Positions 10,039 through 21,503 of a stretch of 64,000 nucleotides of DNA are shown piece by piece. Made by a program: the position numbers and the translations under genes. How positions within the stretch are numbered: the first letter of the stretch is position 1; every line of letters begins with the position of its first letter. The DNA comes from Charina bottae (Eukaryota; Chordata; Lepidosauria; Squamata; Charinaidae). Where the stretch lies: positions 183,555,725 to 183,619,724 of the forward strand of contig JALMGJ010000003.1 of the NCBI GenBank assembly GCA_023362775.1, given 5' to 3'. The notes beneath the pieces are model-generated. The model was given only the letters and a program-made list of their open reading frames with translations. It had not been told where the DNA came from and searched no databases.

Positions 10039-10800
10039 CCAATCTCATGCAATGTCAGGTAGCGAGTAAGACCCCCCAGCACACCAGCTCTCGCTCTCGG
10101 CGCTGGTAGGGTCCAGCACCACCCCCACTCACACTCTACACTCACACCCTGCACCTCTCCCTCAACTTCTCTCACTGGTCAGGGAGAGGTACCAACACTC
10201 ACCAGCACTCACTCCTACCCCACCTGACTCTCACCCAGGGGGATACTCTTACAAAACCATACAATCTTGGCTCCACCCCACCTCGTCTCTGACCCGGGGG
10301 GTCCACATTCATACAAAGGGACCCCTACAAACCCTCTGCTGCCTTAGCCTGAATTGGGACAATATCCAGGTCTTCATGGGGGTTAGTCCGTATTATGATT
10401 TTTCTTACGCCCTGATCTCTTGGGCTCCAGCCTCCACAACATCTGCACTTTCCAGGGCCACAGGGTTCGCCCCCAACTCCAGCCAGTTCTAACATCAAAG
10501 CTTCTGAACCTCCTCTAGAATCGGCCCAGGAAAAAAGTCCAGTTTGTCTGCTTGTCTGTGTGTGTGTGGGGGCTCAACCGAGGACTCTGTTGCACCAGCT
10601 GGGCTCCTCTCTGTATCACGCCGGCTCCACTAGGCCCCACCGACTCCACCGGCCCAACTCGAACTCCGACGGTCTCCCGCCTCCAGCAAACGAAATCAGA
10701 GGCCTCCGGCAGCCTTCCGCAGCCCTCAGTAGACTCGAGCCCCACAAGCACCGCCGGCCCAGCTTGAAGACCAATAACTAACAGCATCCAGCTGCCTCCT
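10039..10800 (-). other. L2 5' region (5' UTR or decayed ORF1)
   Basis: This GC-rich, C-rich (plus strand) sequence is continuous with the L2 element. A 90-codon frame at 10515-10787 (-) has no motif I recognise. L2 elements may carry a short ORF1 here, but I cannot support one. Confidence 0.45.
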
Positions 10801-10806
10801 GCAACC

Positions 10807-13250
10807 TATCTGAGATTGTTAATGTTTCTTCCAGCGATTTTAACTCCAGCCTTGGATTCCTCAAGCCCAGCACGTCGCATGATGTATTCTGCGTACAGGT
10901 TGAATAGGTAGGGTGAGAGTATACAACCCTGCCGTACTCCTTTCCCAATCTTAAACCAGTCTGTTGTTCCGTGCATTGTTCTTACCATTGCTACTTGGTC
11001 GTTATACAGATTCCTCAGGAGGCAGACAAGATGACTTGGTATCCCCATACCACCAAGAACTTGCCACAATTTGTTATGATCCACACAGTCAAAGGCTTTA
11101 GAATAGTCAATAAAACAGAAATAGATGTTTTTCTGAAACTCCCTGGCTTTCTCCATTATCCAGCGGATATTGGCAATTTGGTCTCTAGTTCGTCTGCCTT
11201 TTCTAAACCCAGCTTGTACATCTGGAAATTCTTGCTCCATGAATTGCTGGAGTCTACCTTGCAGGATCTTGAGCATTACCTTACTGGCATGTGAAATAAG
11301 TGCCACTGTTCGATAGTTTGAACATTCTTTAGTGCTTCCCTTTTTTGGTACGGGGATATAAGTTGATTTTTTCCAATCTGATGGCCATTCTTGTGTTTTC
11401 TAAATTTGCTGGCATATGGCATGCATCACCTTGACAGCATCATCTTGCAAGATTTTAAACAATTCAGCTGAGATACCGTTGTCCCGTGCTGCCTTGTTAT
11501 TAGCAATGCTTCTTAAAGCCCATTCAACCTCACTCTTCAGGATGTCTGGCTCTAACTCACTGACCACACCGTCAAAGCTATCTCCAATATAATTATCCTT
11601 CCTATACAGATCTTCCGTATATTCTTGCCACCTTTTCTTGATCTCTTCTGCTTCTGTTAGGTCCTTACCATCTTTGTTTTTGATCATACCCATTTTTGCC
11701 TGGAATTTACCTCCGGTGTTTCTAATTTTCTGGTAGAGGTCTCTTGTCCTTCCTATTCTATTGTCTTCTTCCACTTCCACACATTGCTTGTTTAAAAATA
11801 ATTCCTTATCTCTTCTGGCTAACCTCTGGAATTTTGCATTTAATTGGGCATATCTCCCCCTATCACTGTTGCCTTTTGCTTTCCTTCTTTCTTGGGCTAC
11901 TTCCAGTGTCTCAGCAGACAGCCATCTTGCCTTCTTGGTTTTCTTTTTCTTTGGGACGTTTTTTGTTGCCGCCTCCTGAACAATGTTGCGAACTTCTGTC
12001 CATAGTTCTTCCGGGACCCTATCTACTAAATCTAGTCCCTTAAATCTATTCTTCACCTCCACTGCATATTCCTTAGGAATATTAGTGAGCTCATATCTAA
12101 CTGATCTGTGGGTCTTCCCTATTCCCTTTAGTCTGATTCTAAATTGTGCAATAAGAAGTTCGTGATCTGAACTACAGTCAGCTCCAGGTCTTGTTTTTAC
12201 CGACTGTATAGATGTCTGCCACCTTTGGCTACAAAGGATGCAGTCAATCTGATTTCGGTGTCGACCATCTGGTGAAGTCCATGTATAAAGTCGTCTTTTA
12301 GGTTGTTGGAAGAGAGTGTTTGTTATGCACAGTGAGTTGTCTTGGCAAAATTCTATCAGCCTATGTCCTGCTTCATTTTGTTCTCCCAGACCATGCTTGC
12401 CTGTAATTCCAGGTGTCGTCTGACTACCCACCTTAGCATTCCAGTCTCCTGTAATGAAAATAACATCTCTTTTTGGTGTATTATCCAGTAGGTGCTGCAG
12501 ATCCTCATAGAACCGATCTACTTCTGCTTCTTCAGCATCTGTGGTTGGGGCGTATATTTGGATCACTGTGATGTTAAATGGTTTACCCTGAATTCGAATT
12601 GAGATCATTCTATCATTTTTTGGATTGTATCCAAGCACTGCTTTAGCCACTTTATTATTAATTATGAAGGCTACTCCATTTCTTCTGTGGTCCTCTTGTC
12701 CACAGTAGTAGATCTGGTGGTCATCTGATGTGAAGTGGCCCATTCCAGTCCATTTCAGTTCACTGAGACCTAAAATGTCTATATTTAATCTTGACATCTC
12801 ACCAATAACCACATCCAATTTGCCCTGGCTCATAGATCTTACATTCCAGGTTCCTATGGTGTGTTCATCTTTAGAACATCGGATTCGTCGTTCACCACCA
12901 GCACCATCGGCCGCTAGCTGTCCTTTCGGCTTTGAGCTAGCTGTGTCATCACATCTGGGGCTAGTTGAACTTATCCTCTGTTCCTCCCCAGTAGCATTTT
13001 GACCATCTTCTGACCTGGGAGTCCCATCTTCTGATGGTATACCGACATATCTCTGGTTGTACTGATCCATTTAGTTTTCACGGCAAGAATACTGGGGTGG
13101 GATGCCGTTACCTTCCCCAGGGATCGTATTTAGTCTGACCTCTCTGCCACGACCTTCCCGTCTTGGGTGTCCCTTCATGGTTTAGCTCATGGTTTCATTG
13201 AGGTGCTCAAGCTCCAGCACTACAACAAGGTAACGATCTCCTTTGCTGTA
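10807..13250 (-). mobile_element. Bov-B (RTE) LINE, 5' part
   Basis: This is the 5' two thirds of the Bov-B element interrupted by the L2. It includes about 170 bp of 5' UTR (13071-13250), which on the minus strand reads GGGAAGGTAACGGCATCCCA followed by CCCCAGTATTCTTGCC, a motif characteristic of Bov-B and RTE leaders. The endonuclease and most of the reverse transcriptase follow. A near-full-length copy is unusual, because most LINE copies are 5'-truncated. The 5' end abuts a (TATTA)n array. Confidence 0.9.
10809..13070 (-). pseudogene. Bov-B ORF2: APE endonuclease and reverse transcriptase up to the YADD box
   Basis: From the ATG at 13070 a 556-codon frame runs to a TAG at 11402-11400, and the same frame continues without shift to 10809. 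The APE endonuclease motifs are WNVR at 75-78, Glu in LSELKWTG (104), Tyr in QIYAPTTD (173), GDWNAKVG at 208-215 and SDHE at 301-304. A basic linker at about 370-420 precedes the reverse transcriptase. Downstream of the stop lie PVPKKGSTKECSNYRTVALI, the catalytic Asp in FIDYSKAFDCVDH and GVRQGCILSP. Reading is then cut by the L2 insertion exactly before the YADD codons. The TAG stands where related Bov-B proteins have Trp (from memory of the family). Apart from that stop and the insertion, the frame is intact, which suggests a comparatively young copy. Confidence 0.92.
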
Positions 13251-13256
13251 GATCTA

Positions 13257-13425
13257 TTATAATATATATATATTATATTATATTATATTATATTATATTA
13301 TATTATATTATATTATATTATATTATATTATATTATATTATTATATATTATATTATATATTATATTATATTATATTATATTATATTATATTATATTATTA
13401 TATTATAATATTATATATTAACTAT
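13257..13425. repeat. (TATTA)n AT-only array
   Basis: About 170 bp contain only A and T, mostly 5-bp TATTA units with occasional TATA and TTATA variants. The array sits directly beyond the 5' end of the full-length Bov-B. DNA like this melts easily and can form cruciforms. Confidence 0.9.
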
Positions 13426-13604
13426 TAGGTGACAGAAAGTGGAGGAGTGTGAACATGTTTTCTCTTCCTTCTCAACTTTCTGCACTGTCATAATCAGTGT
13501 TCAACAATTTGCTCTGGGACTTTTCCATTACTGCTGCTTTTCTGCCACCTGTTCCCATCTATTCTAGTTTTGCTAAGGCATATTTGTGTAGCTGCTGACC
13601 TCTT

Positions 13605-13865
13605 ACTTTTACAAGTGGTCCAGAAGAGTACCATGGTCATGATGATATTGAATGTTGAGAGACTTAGTAGGAACAGAAGGGCCATACTCACTCCATCCAG
13701 GTCCCACCACAGGTCATCCATAAAAGTGACCAATGCAGTTTTAGTCCAATGTCCAGGTCTGGGTCCTGATAATAAGGGAATTAGATAATCCACTTCATCC
13801 AAGATCCTCTGTCACTGAATCTCTCACACTCTCCACAAACTTCCCAGATTTACTGGGGTAAAGTT
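13605..13865 (-). pseudogene. L2 LINE reverse transcriptase relic
   Basis: The minus-strand reading GKFVESV, then DEVDYLIPLLSGPRPGH, KTALVTFMDDLW and LLSLST matches in order the L2 motifs GKVVEKVV, EETDYLDPFQSGFRPGY, ETALVALMDDLW and LLDLSAAFD found at 6930-8606. The relic carries substitutions, has lost the catalytic Asp and ends early. It is an old fragment. Confidence 0.7.
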
Positions 13866-14044
13866 GTCCAATACTATTGTTTTGGGATAATTTAATCAGG
13901 AGTAATGGTGAGTGCAGCATCTCCCACTATATAACCCTTTGCCCATCACTTTGGGTCCTCAGTCTCCTCATTCCCTCCCAATTGATCTCTCTGGTATATC
14001 TTCAAATGGTCAACCCTCATGGGTTGTCTAGCTTTTTGGCTGCT

Positions 14045-14275
14045 GGCCACTTCGGTCTAGTGGTTAAGGCAATGGGCTAGAAACCAGGAGGCTGTGAGTT
14101 CTAGTCCCGCCTTAGGAATGAAAGCCGGCTGGGTGACCTTGGGCCAGTCACTCTCTCTCAGCCCAACATACCTCACAGGGTTGTTGTTGTGAGGAAAATA
14201 GGAGGAGGAAGGAGTGTATGTTTGCTGTCTTGAGTTATTTATAAAAATAATAAAGGCGGGATAAAAATTAAAAAA
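14045..14275 (+). mobile_element. tRNA-headed SINE with MIR-like body
   Basis: A tRNA-like head with GGTCTAGTGGTTAAGGCA (A box) and GAGTTCTAGTCCC (B box) is followed by the MIR-like core GCTGGGTGACCTTGGGCCAG and TCACTCTCTCTCAGCCC. The element ends ATAAAGGCGGGATAAAAA plus an A run, resembling an L2 3' end, so L2 is the probable mobilising LINE. Other copies are at 26747-26889 and 61459-61721. Confidence 0.85.
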
Positions 14276-14289
14276 AAAATACATGCTCT

Positions 14290-14711
14290 TCCAAGACCCG
14301 CTGTTTAGGAAACCTTCCCTCCATTATCACCCTTTTCATTTTTCTTTCTGAATAGGGCCTACTCCTTAGCATGGACACCCAGATATTACTCTATACAACC
14401 GGTCTCTGGCTTTTCATGAGGATAGCACCCTGCAGTCTTCCACACCAAGCCAAGGAGTACTAAACTCCTCATATCTCTATTGGCAATTTTCTCCTGGGTC
14501 TCAGATCTACTTAACAGGTTCTAATCTTCAACTGTGCCTCCGAAGCAAAAATTTACATTTAGGGGGCACCTCCAGAATCCAGTCTGCCTCCATATATAAC
14601 TGCAGCATTGGCAAATCTCCCCAAGCAATGGCCAACAGGAGAGCTGTAGGCATCAGCTGCCCAAATTGCGTCACCTCTAGGTGACAAGTACTGTATTTCT
14701 GATTAGTAAGA
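14290..14711. other. Unassigned stretch
   Basis: No clear element is seen. The region between the SINE and the following L2 relic may be older L2 sequence, but I cannot recognise any protein motif. Confidence 0.4.
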
Positions 14712-14880
14712 TTTAAGATGAAGGTTTTCAGTGGCAGGACCTCTGCTATGGAATAGCTTCCCAGTAGAAATCAGGTTGGCTTCTATGGTTTTGAGAATTT
14801 TTTGAAAACTGAGCTATTCCAGAGGGCTTATGGAGAATGACAGGACGTCAGTTATTTATTTTATGTTAGCTTTTGTTAAT
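14712..14880 (+). pseudogene. L2/CR1-type LINE C-terminal relic
   Basis: Translation gives pieces such as FSGRTSAME, LPSRNQVGFYGFENFLKTELFQRA, which follow the C-terminal pattern of L2/CR1 proteins (LWN-LP-EIR, then a FKK-LKT-LF block). The fragment is old, 5'-truncated and non-functional. Confidence 0.55.
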
Positions 14881-17800
14881 TGCAATTTTAGCTTTATCAA
14901 GAATATCTTAATTTGTTGTATTTCGTTTCCTTTAATTGTTGCAACCTTGCTGAGAATCTCACTGATTGCAGGATGTATAAATGTCATCCATCAGACAACA
15001 CAAGAATTCCAGCAACTGTTCTACTTTCAACTGAGAAACCTATATATAAGGAAATTAAGGTAGGAAGGTTCTGTTTCTTTTCCCTGATACTTTTTCACTG
15101 TGAAGGGGTGGAAGTGTGTCCCTTTTATGAAAGGGGGGAAACTGCACCTGTTGTTTGTTTTGAAAAGTGCTACTAAGCTTCTTATCAATCTGAGAACCAG
15201 CTTTCACAGCAGCCTTTTGCTGCTTAATCAGCAAGCACAGCATATGTTCATTCTATTTGCAGTTTCTCTCCCAGAAAAGTACAGTAGTAGCCGTTCCTGC
15301 ATATCCTCCAAATCCTTTGCCCCATTTGTCCTTCCCTCTCACCTTCTCTTCTTCTCATGCCTTCTTTTCTTATGTAGATATGATTCCCCCCACCCCCCCA
15401 TCACCACCATCTCTTCCTCCATCCCTCCGCTCACATATATTTCTATGACTCCTTCACATAACCTTCCCCAACATTCTTGCAACTCTTGCTTCATGGCCAT
15501 ACCTCCTTTTCTTCTTCATACCCACAACTGCTTCTCACCTTTCTTCCTTATATCTATCCTCCTCCTCATTCTGTTCTTCTACCTTATTGTGTGTTTATAC
15601 ATCAGATCTTCTATTCCAGTCTATACATTCTATACATCAGGTCTTCTATTCCAATTTATTACTGTAAATTTGGTGCATGTTCCAGACACACTCAGGTGCT
15701 GTGGGTGGGTGGGGGACGGAAGGGAAATAACATGGCTGATAATTTAGCTTAGTTATTATTAACCTGACTGGTATTAGAGTCTGGCTGCCAAGAAGAGGAG
15801 TAGGAGTAGGAGTAAGTTGTTTTGAAGTTAGGTTACGAAATCATTATTAACGCACTCTTAATACTGTGAATGGGGCTGCATGTTGTGTGTCCTATTAATC
15901 AGACCCATCCATTCTTATGGCATGTGATGGGTTCTGTGAGGGTGAATAGGATCCCACCTTTCAAAAGTTTTGCCCCACCTCCTGTAAAAGAATAAAATAA
16001 AATAATAATACAGCATGATTTCCAAGGGCATCCTTATGGAAAATAGTTCAGTGCTCTTGCATACATTAATACAATAAATGTGTTAATAATTTTAATATAT
16101 GCTGCTGGTTGTGAATTGTTCAGTATTACTGAGCTGTATTGATGTTCTTACCTACCTTAACTAAGCAGCAAGGAGTTCTGAGTACTTGGAACTGATCTGT
16201 GGGTCATTATTTCTTCTCTCAAATGCTTAAAAATGCTAAGCAATCACATTTATTATTTAATAACACTAAAAACTTTTCTTATGTTTTTCAATACATAAGT
16301 ACCTTGAACATGTTTGGTTTTCAATTTGATTTGTTCTTTTTCCAACATTCTTCCTGAATTTCTAGTACTTTGTAAACTTGGGGGAGAATCAATGAAACTG
16401 TACATATATGAATGGACAATACTGATAAAAATGTCTAATCACAATAATCGTATGAGAATTAACCAAACAAATTATTTAAAATGCATTTTGTTGGAAGGGA
16501 GGGTGTTAATCTTGAAGAGCAGAGCTTCAAGTCTTCCAGTACATATTATCTTTGCAATGATACAATCTCAGATTGTACACCAAAGAGACATTTTTATTCC
16601 ATATAATCTTTAGCTTCTTAGGGGGATAGTGAATCCATACTCATTTGAGAAGCAAGAGTGAAATAAGCTGTGATATTAGTCCTGCACCTTTTTTTCTAAG
16701 ACAGTATTTTAATACATTATTTCTATTCTTGTAGATACTCAGAGGAGGAATATGGATAAGGAAATTACAACTGAGCACAGTTCTGAAAATTTACTCCACC
16801 AGCAATTGAGCCTTAAAAATATTTATGATAATTTGACTTTAATTAAGACTGTAAATTTTCATATTTCTAACTGAAATTAAAAGCTAGGAAATCACAGCTC
16901 TTATACTCACAATTAGAAATAGGCCTGTCAACAGCTACAATTTATTTTAATGTAACATAGCCAACAGTTTATTGTTGTGATATATTAGTGCAAACAGTTT
17001 GTGAACTAGAGACTTGTTTACATTTTGTGACACAAGCATTTGAATATCTTCATTATTTTATTCATGATATTATCCTTATCTATTATTCTCAAGTAGAAGT
17101 TTGCTAAACCTAATAAGGGTAAAAGAAACATGGTTTTAATTCATGCTACATTCAGTTCTTCTTAATGATAACTAGGCTTGGATATAATAGTAAAGGAAGT
17201 TATTCCTACACTTGGCTGGATTTCTATGGGGAGCCATAACATGAATTTGGGCCATACTCTAAAATGTCTTCTATAATTCATTTCAGACATATGCAAAGGA
17301 GTCAAGAATGGCTGAAGCCCTCCATGCATACCTATTTCTAATGCAGGGAATAGATAATTTTCTGCACTGAAGATACTGGCAAGAGTCTGGGTACTACTGT
17401 ACGTCATGGAGTTTCTGATACATCCATATCTTGTGCCTACAGACAGTGCAGAGAGTATTTATTAGATGTATGCAATTAATGTGGAATACTGAAGTGGATG
17501 AGTCCTCCTGAGATTTTGGACCAACTGCTTCAAGGGCCATCCCAGGTCGTTTGAGCATATATACCAATGCACCGAAAATACTTCTGGTGAAATTGGCAGC
17601 AAAGCAGGAATGGACTAGAGATCTACATTCAGTTCCTGAATTGGCTTGGAGCTCCCTAGAAAGAAATGGGTCCTGGGCTTGCTCTAGAAATCATTCTGAC
17701 TCTACTTACTGTATATTGCCAGCTTTTGCACAGGTGCTGCTGAGGGTGAAATAAATCCCTGTTCTTAGATTCTTCAGCAAGAATCTTTACCTGGGGGGCA

Positions 17801-18619
17801 GTGGGATACTTCTAAATGTTCTGAAATGATAAATATTTTTTAAAGGCAGTATCTATATGTCTCCAGTGAAACCATGTCTTTATTATTATTCACCATCTTC
17901 TACTTTTTGATGTGCCTAGAAAGGTATGGCTTTTTTTCTTGCCCCAAAGGCAAAGGAAATGGAGTAAAGTATAAAAGAAAAAGAAAAAGTATTGCAGCTG
18001 TAACTGTAACATTGCAATGTTTTATGGCAGTCAGAAATCTATTGATCATTTAGTACTTATTAATAAAAAGGGGGAATTGAGGATTTTAATCTTTGCAAAT
18101 TTATTTTTGAAATAAGCTATCTGCACCTTGCAGATTAAAATGTGCATCCAATATGTTCCTCACCACTCAAATGGAGTTCATGCCTTTTTTTAAAAAAAAA
18201 CCCAGCATATGCAATATATTTGTATAGAAACTAAAATCAACATTTAACAACGTGTTTCGAAAAGGTTTGTTTGAAAAACATCATTGCAGAAAAAACCATA
18301 ATGGCTATTTTAAAAGAAATGCAATAGTAATTTAAAATAAAAATAATATAAAACAAAATGGATACCATCCATACAGAATTAAGTTCTAAAAATGGTGGTT
18401 ATTTTAGGGGATAAAAATTAACTGAATGTGAAACTCTTATAGTGTAAACAATTGAACTTAAATGCAATCCTGAAAATTGGCTTATTCAGAGACACTCCGC
18501 TAACATCTAATGGTGAAGGCTGCTTTCTGGGATCACTTTTCTCATGCTTCACATCTGGCACAGCTGTAAATCTAAGCTCTCCAAGGTCTTATTCTGGGCT
18601 TGCCTTTATTAGGCAGAAG

Positions 18620-18620
<1 letters not shown>
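14881..18620. other. Unassigned stretch with pyrimidine-rich block
   Basis: About 3.7 kb hold no recognised gene or transposon. A pyrimidine-rich block (15290-15600) gives a 215-codon plus-strand frame (15100-15747) made largely of Ser, Leu, Phe and Pro. That composition follows from base content, so I do not call it a gene. The rest is AT-rich and looks unique. Confidence 0.45.

Positions 18621-18661
<41 letters not shown>
18621..18661. repeat. (CA)n microsatellite
   Basis: About 41 bp of uninterrupted CA dinucleotides. Confidence 0.95.
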
Positions 18662-18665
<4 letters not shown>

Positions 18666-19344
18666 TGGCAAGATTAGTTTCTTTATTGCATACCAGGATA
18701 AAGTCATATATAATAGAAGTTCTGCCTGTTGCAGGTCACAGCAGTCAAAGCCTCTATATACATCTATGATCCAAGATTTAAACTGTAGGCTTCCTTCTGA
18801 GAATGGATATTTTTCCATTTTCTTTAAGGCTATGGGAGGCAGTTGAGATATATTCACCTAACAGTTTTCTTGAGCCTGGTAAACTGGTATTTTTTGTCTT
18901 GTTAGCTTCATTCCTAATGACTTGCACCAAAATGAAGAAATCCTTATTCAAAATAGCACATTGATGTTACTTAAATTTTCCGAAACTTTCTTGTACAGAT
19001 TGACTCACTATCACCACCTCCTCTCTGCAGTACAGAAGGAGCTGAAGCAATGTTGGGTAAGAGCTTCTAATGTGTTTGGAATACTCTACATATGAGGTCA
19101 AAGACCTGTGAAGGGATGTTGGACATGGGAACTATACAATATAGTACACATATGTATATAAATTCTATATTTATCCTATGATCATTATGAATTAGTTAAT
19201 TCAAATGTATACAGTAAGAAGCAAGAAAAGTTGGTAAGTTCAACTTTAAATAAGAACCTGTCAGATTATTTAGTATCTGAAATAGCATCAACATCCTGTC
19301 ATTTTGGTTAAAAACCTGAGAGAGTGGGAAGGATGATAGAAAGA
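18662..19344. other. Unassigned stretch
   Basis: AT-rich sequence in which I see no gene, RNA or transposon motif. Confidence 0.5.
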
Positions 19345-19375
19345 ATAGTTGGGAGTTGGGTGGTATACAAATTGA

Positions 19376-19417
<42 letters not shown>
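19345..19417 (+). mobile_element. L2-type 3' end with (TAA)n tail
   Basis: GTTGGGTGGTATACAAATTGAA followed by (TAA)n fits the closing part of L2-type LINEs (GGCGGTATATAAAT plus A/T-rich repeats). Only the terminal part is present. The (TAA)n runs from about 19377 to 19415. Confidence 0.5.
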
Positions 19418-19420
<3 letters not shown>

Positions 19421-19971
19421 TATAATTTCTGTGATCTCTGTGTTATGTTGGGTTTTTCCTCTATTCTAGATCTACTATTTTAAACAGCACCCTTCCAACA
19501 TGGGACTTTGGCATGGTAGCAGAAAAGACCATCACTTCCTAATTTGCCATCTACCTTCTTGGGCAGCTCAGTACCTTGAGTCTCTAATCACAAAAAATTT
19601 GTAGCTCTCCCCCTCCCCTGGGTTGTGATGCTTTGGGTGTGTCACACTGCATCATGTTGGATTCAGGACCTTTTGCATCCAGATTGATTTTCTTTTTTTA
19701 TATTCCCTGTGAATTTACCTGGTGAGGCAAGGTATGGTGGTGGAGATTTGGCTGAAGGGAGCATTGGAAGAGGGTTCAGATCATGTCTGAGGGGGTGGCT
19801 GCATGGAAGTGTCCCACCCCCCTCTTAACAGAGTAATGTTGCAATGGGTTCAGGGACAGAATAAAAACATTTGCCACATCTCAAATCCTGTAAAGTTTGT
19901 GCTCTCCACCCTTATCTGGATAACTTTCTTCCCTCCCCAAGTCTGGCAGCAATTTTCTGCCTTTTTCACAA
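19418..19971. other. Unassigned stretch
   Basis: I see no gene, RNA or transposon motif between the L2-type tail and the Tigger-like end. Confidence 0.5.
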
Positions 19972-19973
19972 TA

Positions 19974-20100
19974 CAGGTAGGTCTCAATTACTGCTGATAA
20001 TGAGTCCCACGAAATGGTCACATTATTCGAATTTGCACTATTCAAAGTGATATTTCTATGGAAAATAGGGAAATTGGTTCCAGTTCGAAATAGGCAATGA
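19974..20100. mobile_element. Possible Tigger-like DNA transposon, one end only
   Basis: TA followed by CAGGTAGGTCTCAATTACTG resembles the left terminus of the Tigger-like MITEs elsewhere in the window (CAGGTAGTCCTCATTTA). I cannot find the matching right end downstream. It may be a truncated or different family member. Confidence 0.35.
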
Positions 20101-20394
20101 AAATTTTAAACATAAATTTTTATATATTTATTAATGAAATATATTGGTAAAAGATTAAAAGAATATACTTACAACTTAAAGTTATTTTTAACAAAGTCAC
20201 AAAGTAGTTATAGAAAGCAAAATAAAAAGAAAAAAATCTAAATATCATTCCTATCTATCTTCTAAATAGATCGATCTCATAAATATTTAAAATAAATAAA
20301 TCAAGTGAACAAAGGACAAGCTGTGTGTACATAGGGTCATATATTCAGATCCTTACTGTGCTCCTCCTGAAATCTGTCCCCTTCACCCTTTATT
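20101..20394. other. Unassigned stretch
   Basis: AT-rich sequence in which I see no gene or transposon motif. Confidence 0.45.
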
Positions 20395-20815
20395 CTCTCT
20401 GATAACAGTAATCAAACAAGAACAGAGGGAGGAGCTCAAGATCCTTAGTTGTGGAGCAGGGAAGATGTAAGAAGGGCTGGATTCAAAACTGGGGGCAGGA
20501 AGATAAGAGGATGCACCAGGGAAGAAGGGTCTTGGGCTGGGGCAAGTACGGAGGGAAAGGCTCTGGATTGGGGGTGAAGGGATCTGGATTTGGAGTAAAG
20601 GGCTGTGGTGTTTGGGAGGGTCCCAGAAAAGGGGACAGGTTTGAACCAACATAGAAAGGGTTTGGAAAAAGTGCAATGATTAGATCCGTGCTGAGAAGAA
20701 TGGTAGCCAGAAAGTCGGGGGGGAGGGGAGGGAAATAGGGAAAAGAAGGGACATGGGAGGAAACAGAGAGCTGGGAGAGTGAGGAAAAATGCTGAGGTGG
20801 ACAAGGGAAAAAGCT
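20395..20815. other. Purine-rich strand-asymmetric block
   Basis: The plus strand is dominated by A and G for about 400 bp, with several runs of four or more G. Irregular internal repeats (GGGCTCTGGATTGGGGG, GGGATCTGGATTTGG) occur near 20550-20600. Open frames on both strands (for example 20445-20804, -) are by-products of this composition. It could be a decayed minisatellite. Confidence 0.5.
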
Positions 20816-21503
20816 GCTCAGAGATTTCCTCTATCTCTTTAAAAATGAACTAGAAGCCCCAGATGTCTTATCTGTTTTTAGTTTCCTACCTGGAGTCTAC
20901 TTCAGAGTTCAAAAATGTCTAGGTCCTATCTAGGGAATGCCATATGGTACTCTATCTATTTGGAAAATAATGGCTCAGTTTACTTCAGGAATTCATCCTT
21001 CCTTAAATGTCTTTTTGAATATCTGTTTCAGAATATCTGTATGGTGTTCTTGGTTTAGTGCTCAGTTTTCAAAGAGGCTTACATTCAGCATACTCCCACC
21101 TTTTATTTCCCTCATGACTAAAGCAAGTAGCTGAGTTTTTGTGTGACCTTATAAGAATGCAACAAATCAACAAAGAATTGCATAATAAAAACCACAGGTA
21201 ATCCAAGAGTGAGATAAGCCAGAGTGGGCAGAATGAAACCTCTGAGGTAGTCGAAGACTTAGAAAAGTGTTGAACTGCAATGGAGAAACCGAAAAACCGA
21301 GGAGGGTTGCATGAATAGTCTTTTAGTAACAAACATACTGCATTTTCATCTTGAAACTCATGTTATGGGGTTTGGACTAGGAGACTGGCCTTCTTAGTTG
21401 GTAGTAACTCCCATATTATGGACCACACTCTTCCTAGAGGTCTAACTGGCCTCTATTCCCCTTAAGGATGGTCTTATTTCAGCAGGCCTTTGGGCCCTCC
21501 ACA
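20816..21503. other. Unassigned stretch
   Basis: I see no gene, RNA or transposon motif before the Sauria SINE. Confidence 0.45.

Larger units (their letters stand above)
6721..10806 (-). mobile_element. L2 LINE, about 4.1 kb, nested in Bov-B
   Basis: This GC-rich minus-strand LINE stands out from the AT-rich host. Its 3' end (6721-6900) has (TTTA)n, the L2 terminal block around 6755-6800 and an A-rich tail. The body encodes an APE-type endonuclease (about 10038-8895) and a reverse transcriptase (8606-6930). 10039-10800 is 5' UTR or decayed ORF1. A 3-bp TAT occurs on both sides (6718-6720 and 10807-10809), which is a very short target duplication or microhomology. Long open frames suggest moderate age. 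Confidence 0.9.

Noticed and set aside
15100..15747. 215-codon plus-strand open frame
   Set aside because: It lies in a pyrimidine-rich block and its product is mostly Ser, Leu, Phe and Pro. No domain, and the neighbouring frames are also open. Composition explains it.
18452..18857. Open frames with Thr-His or Val-Cys repeats
   Set aside because: They run through the (CA)n microsatellite.
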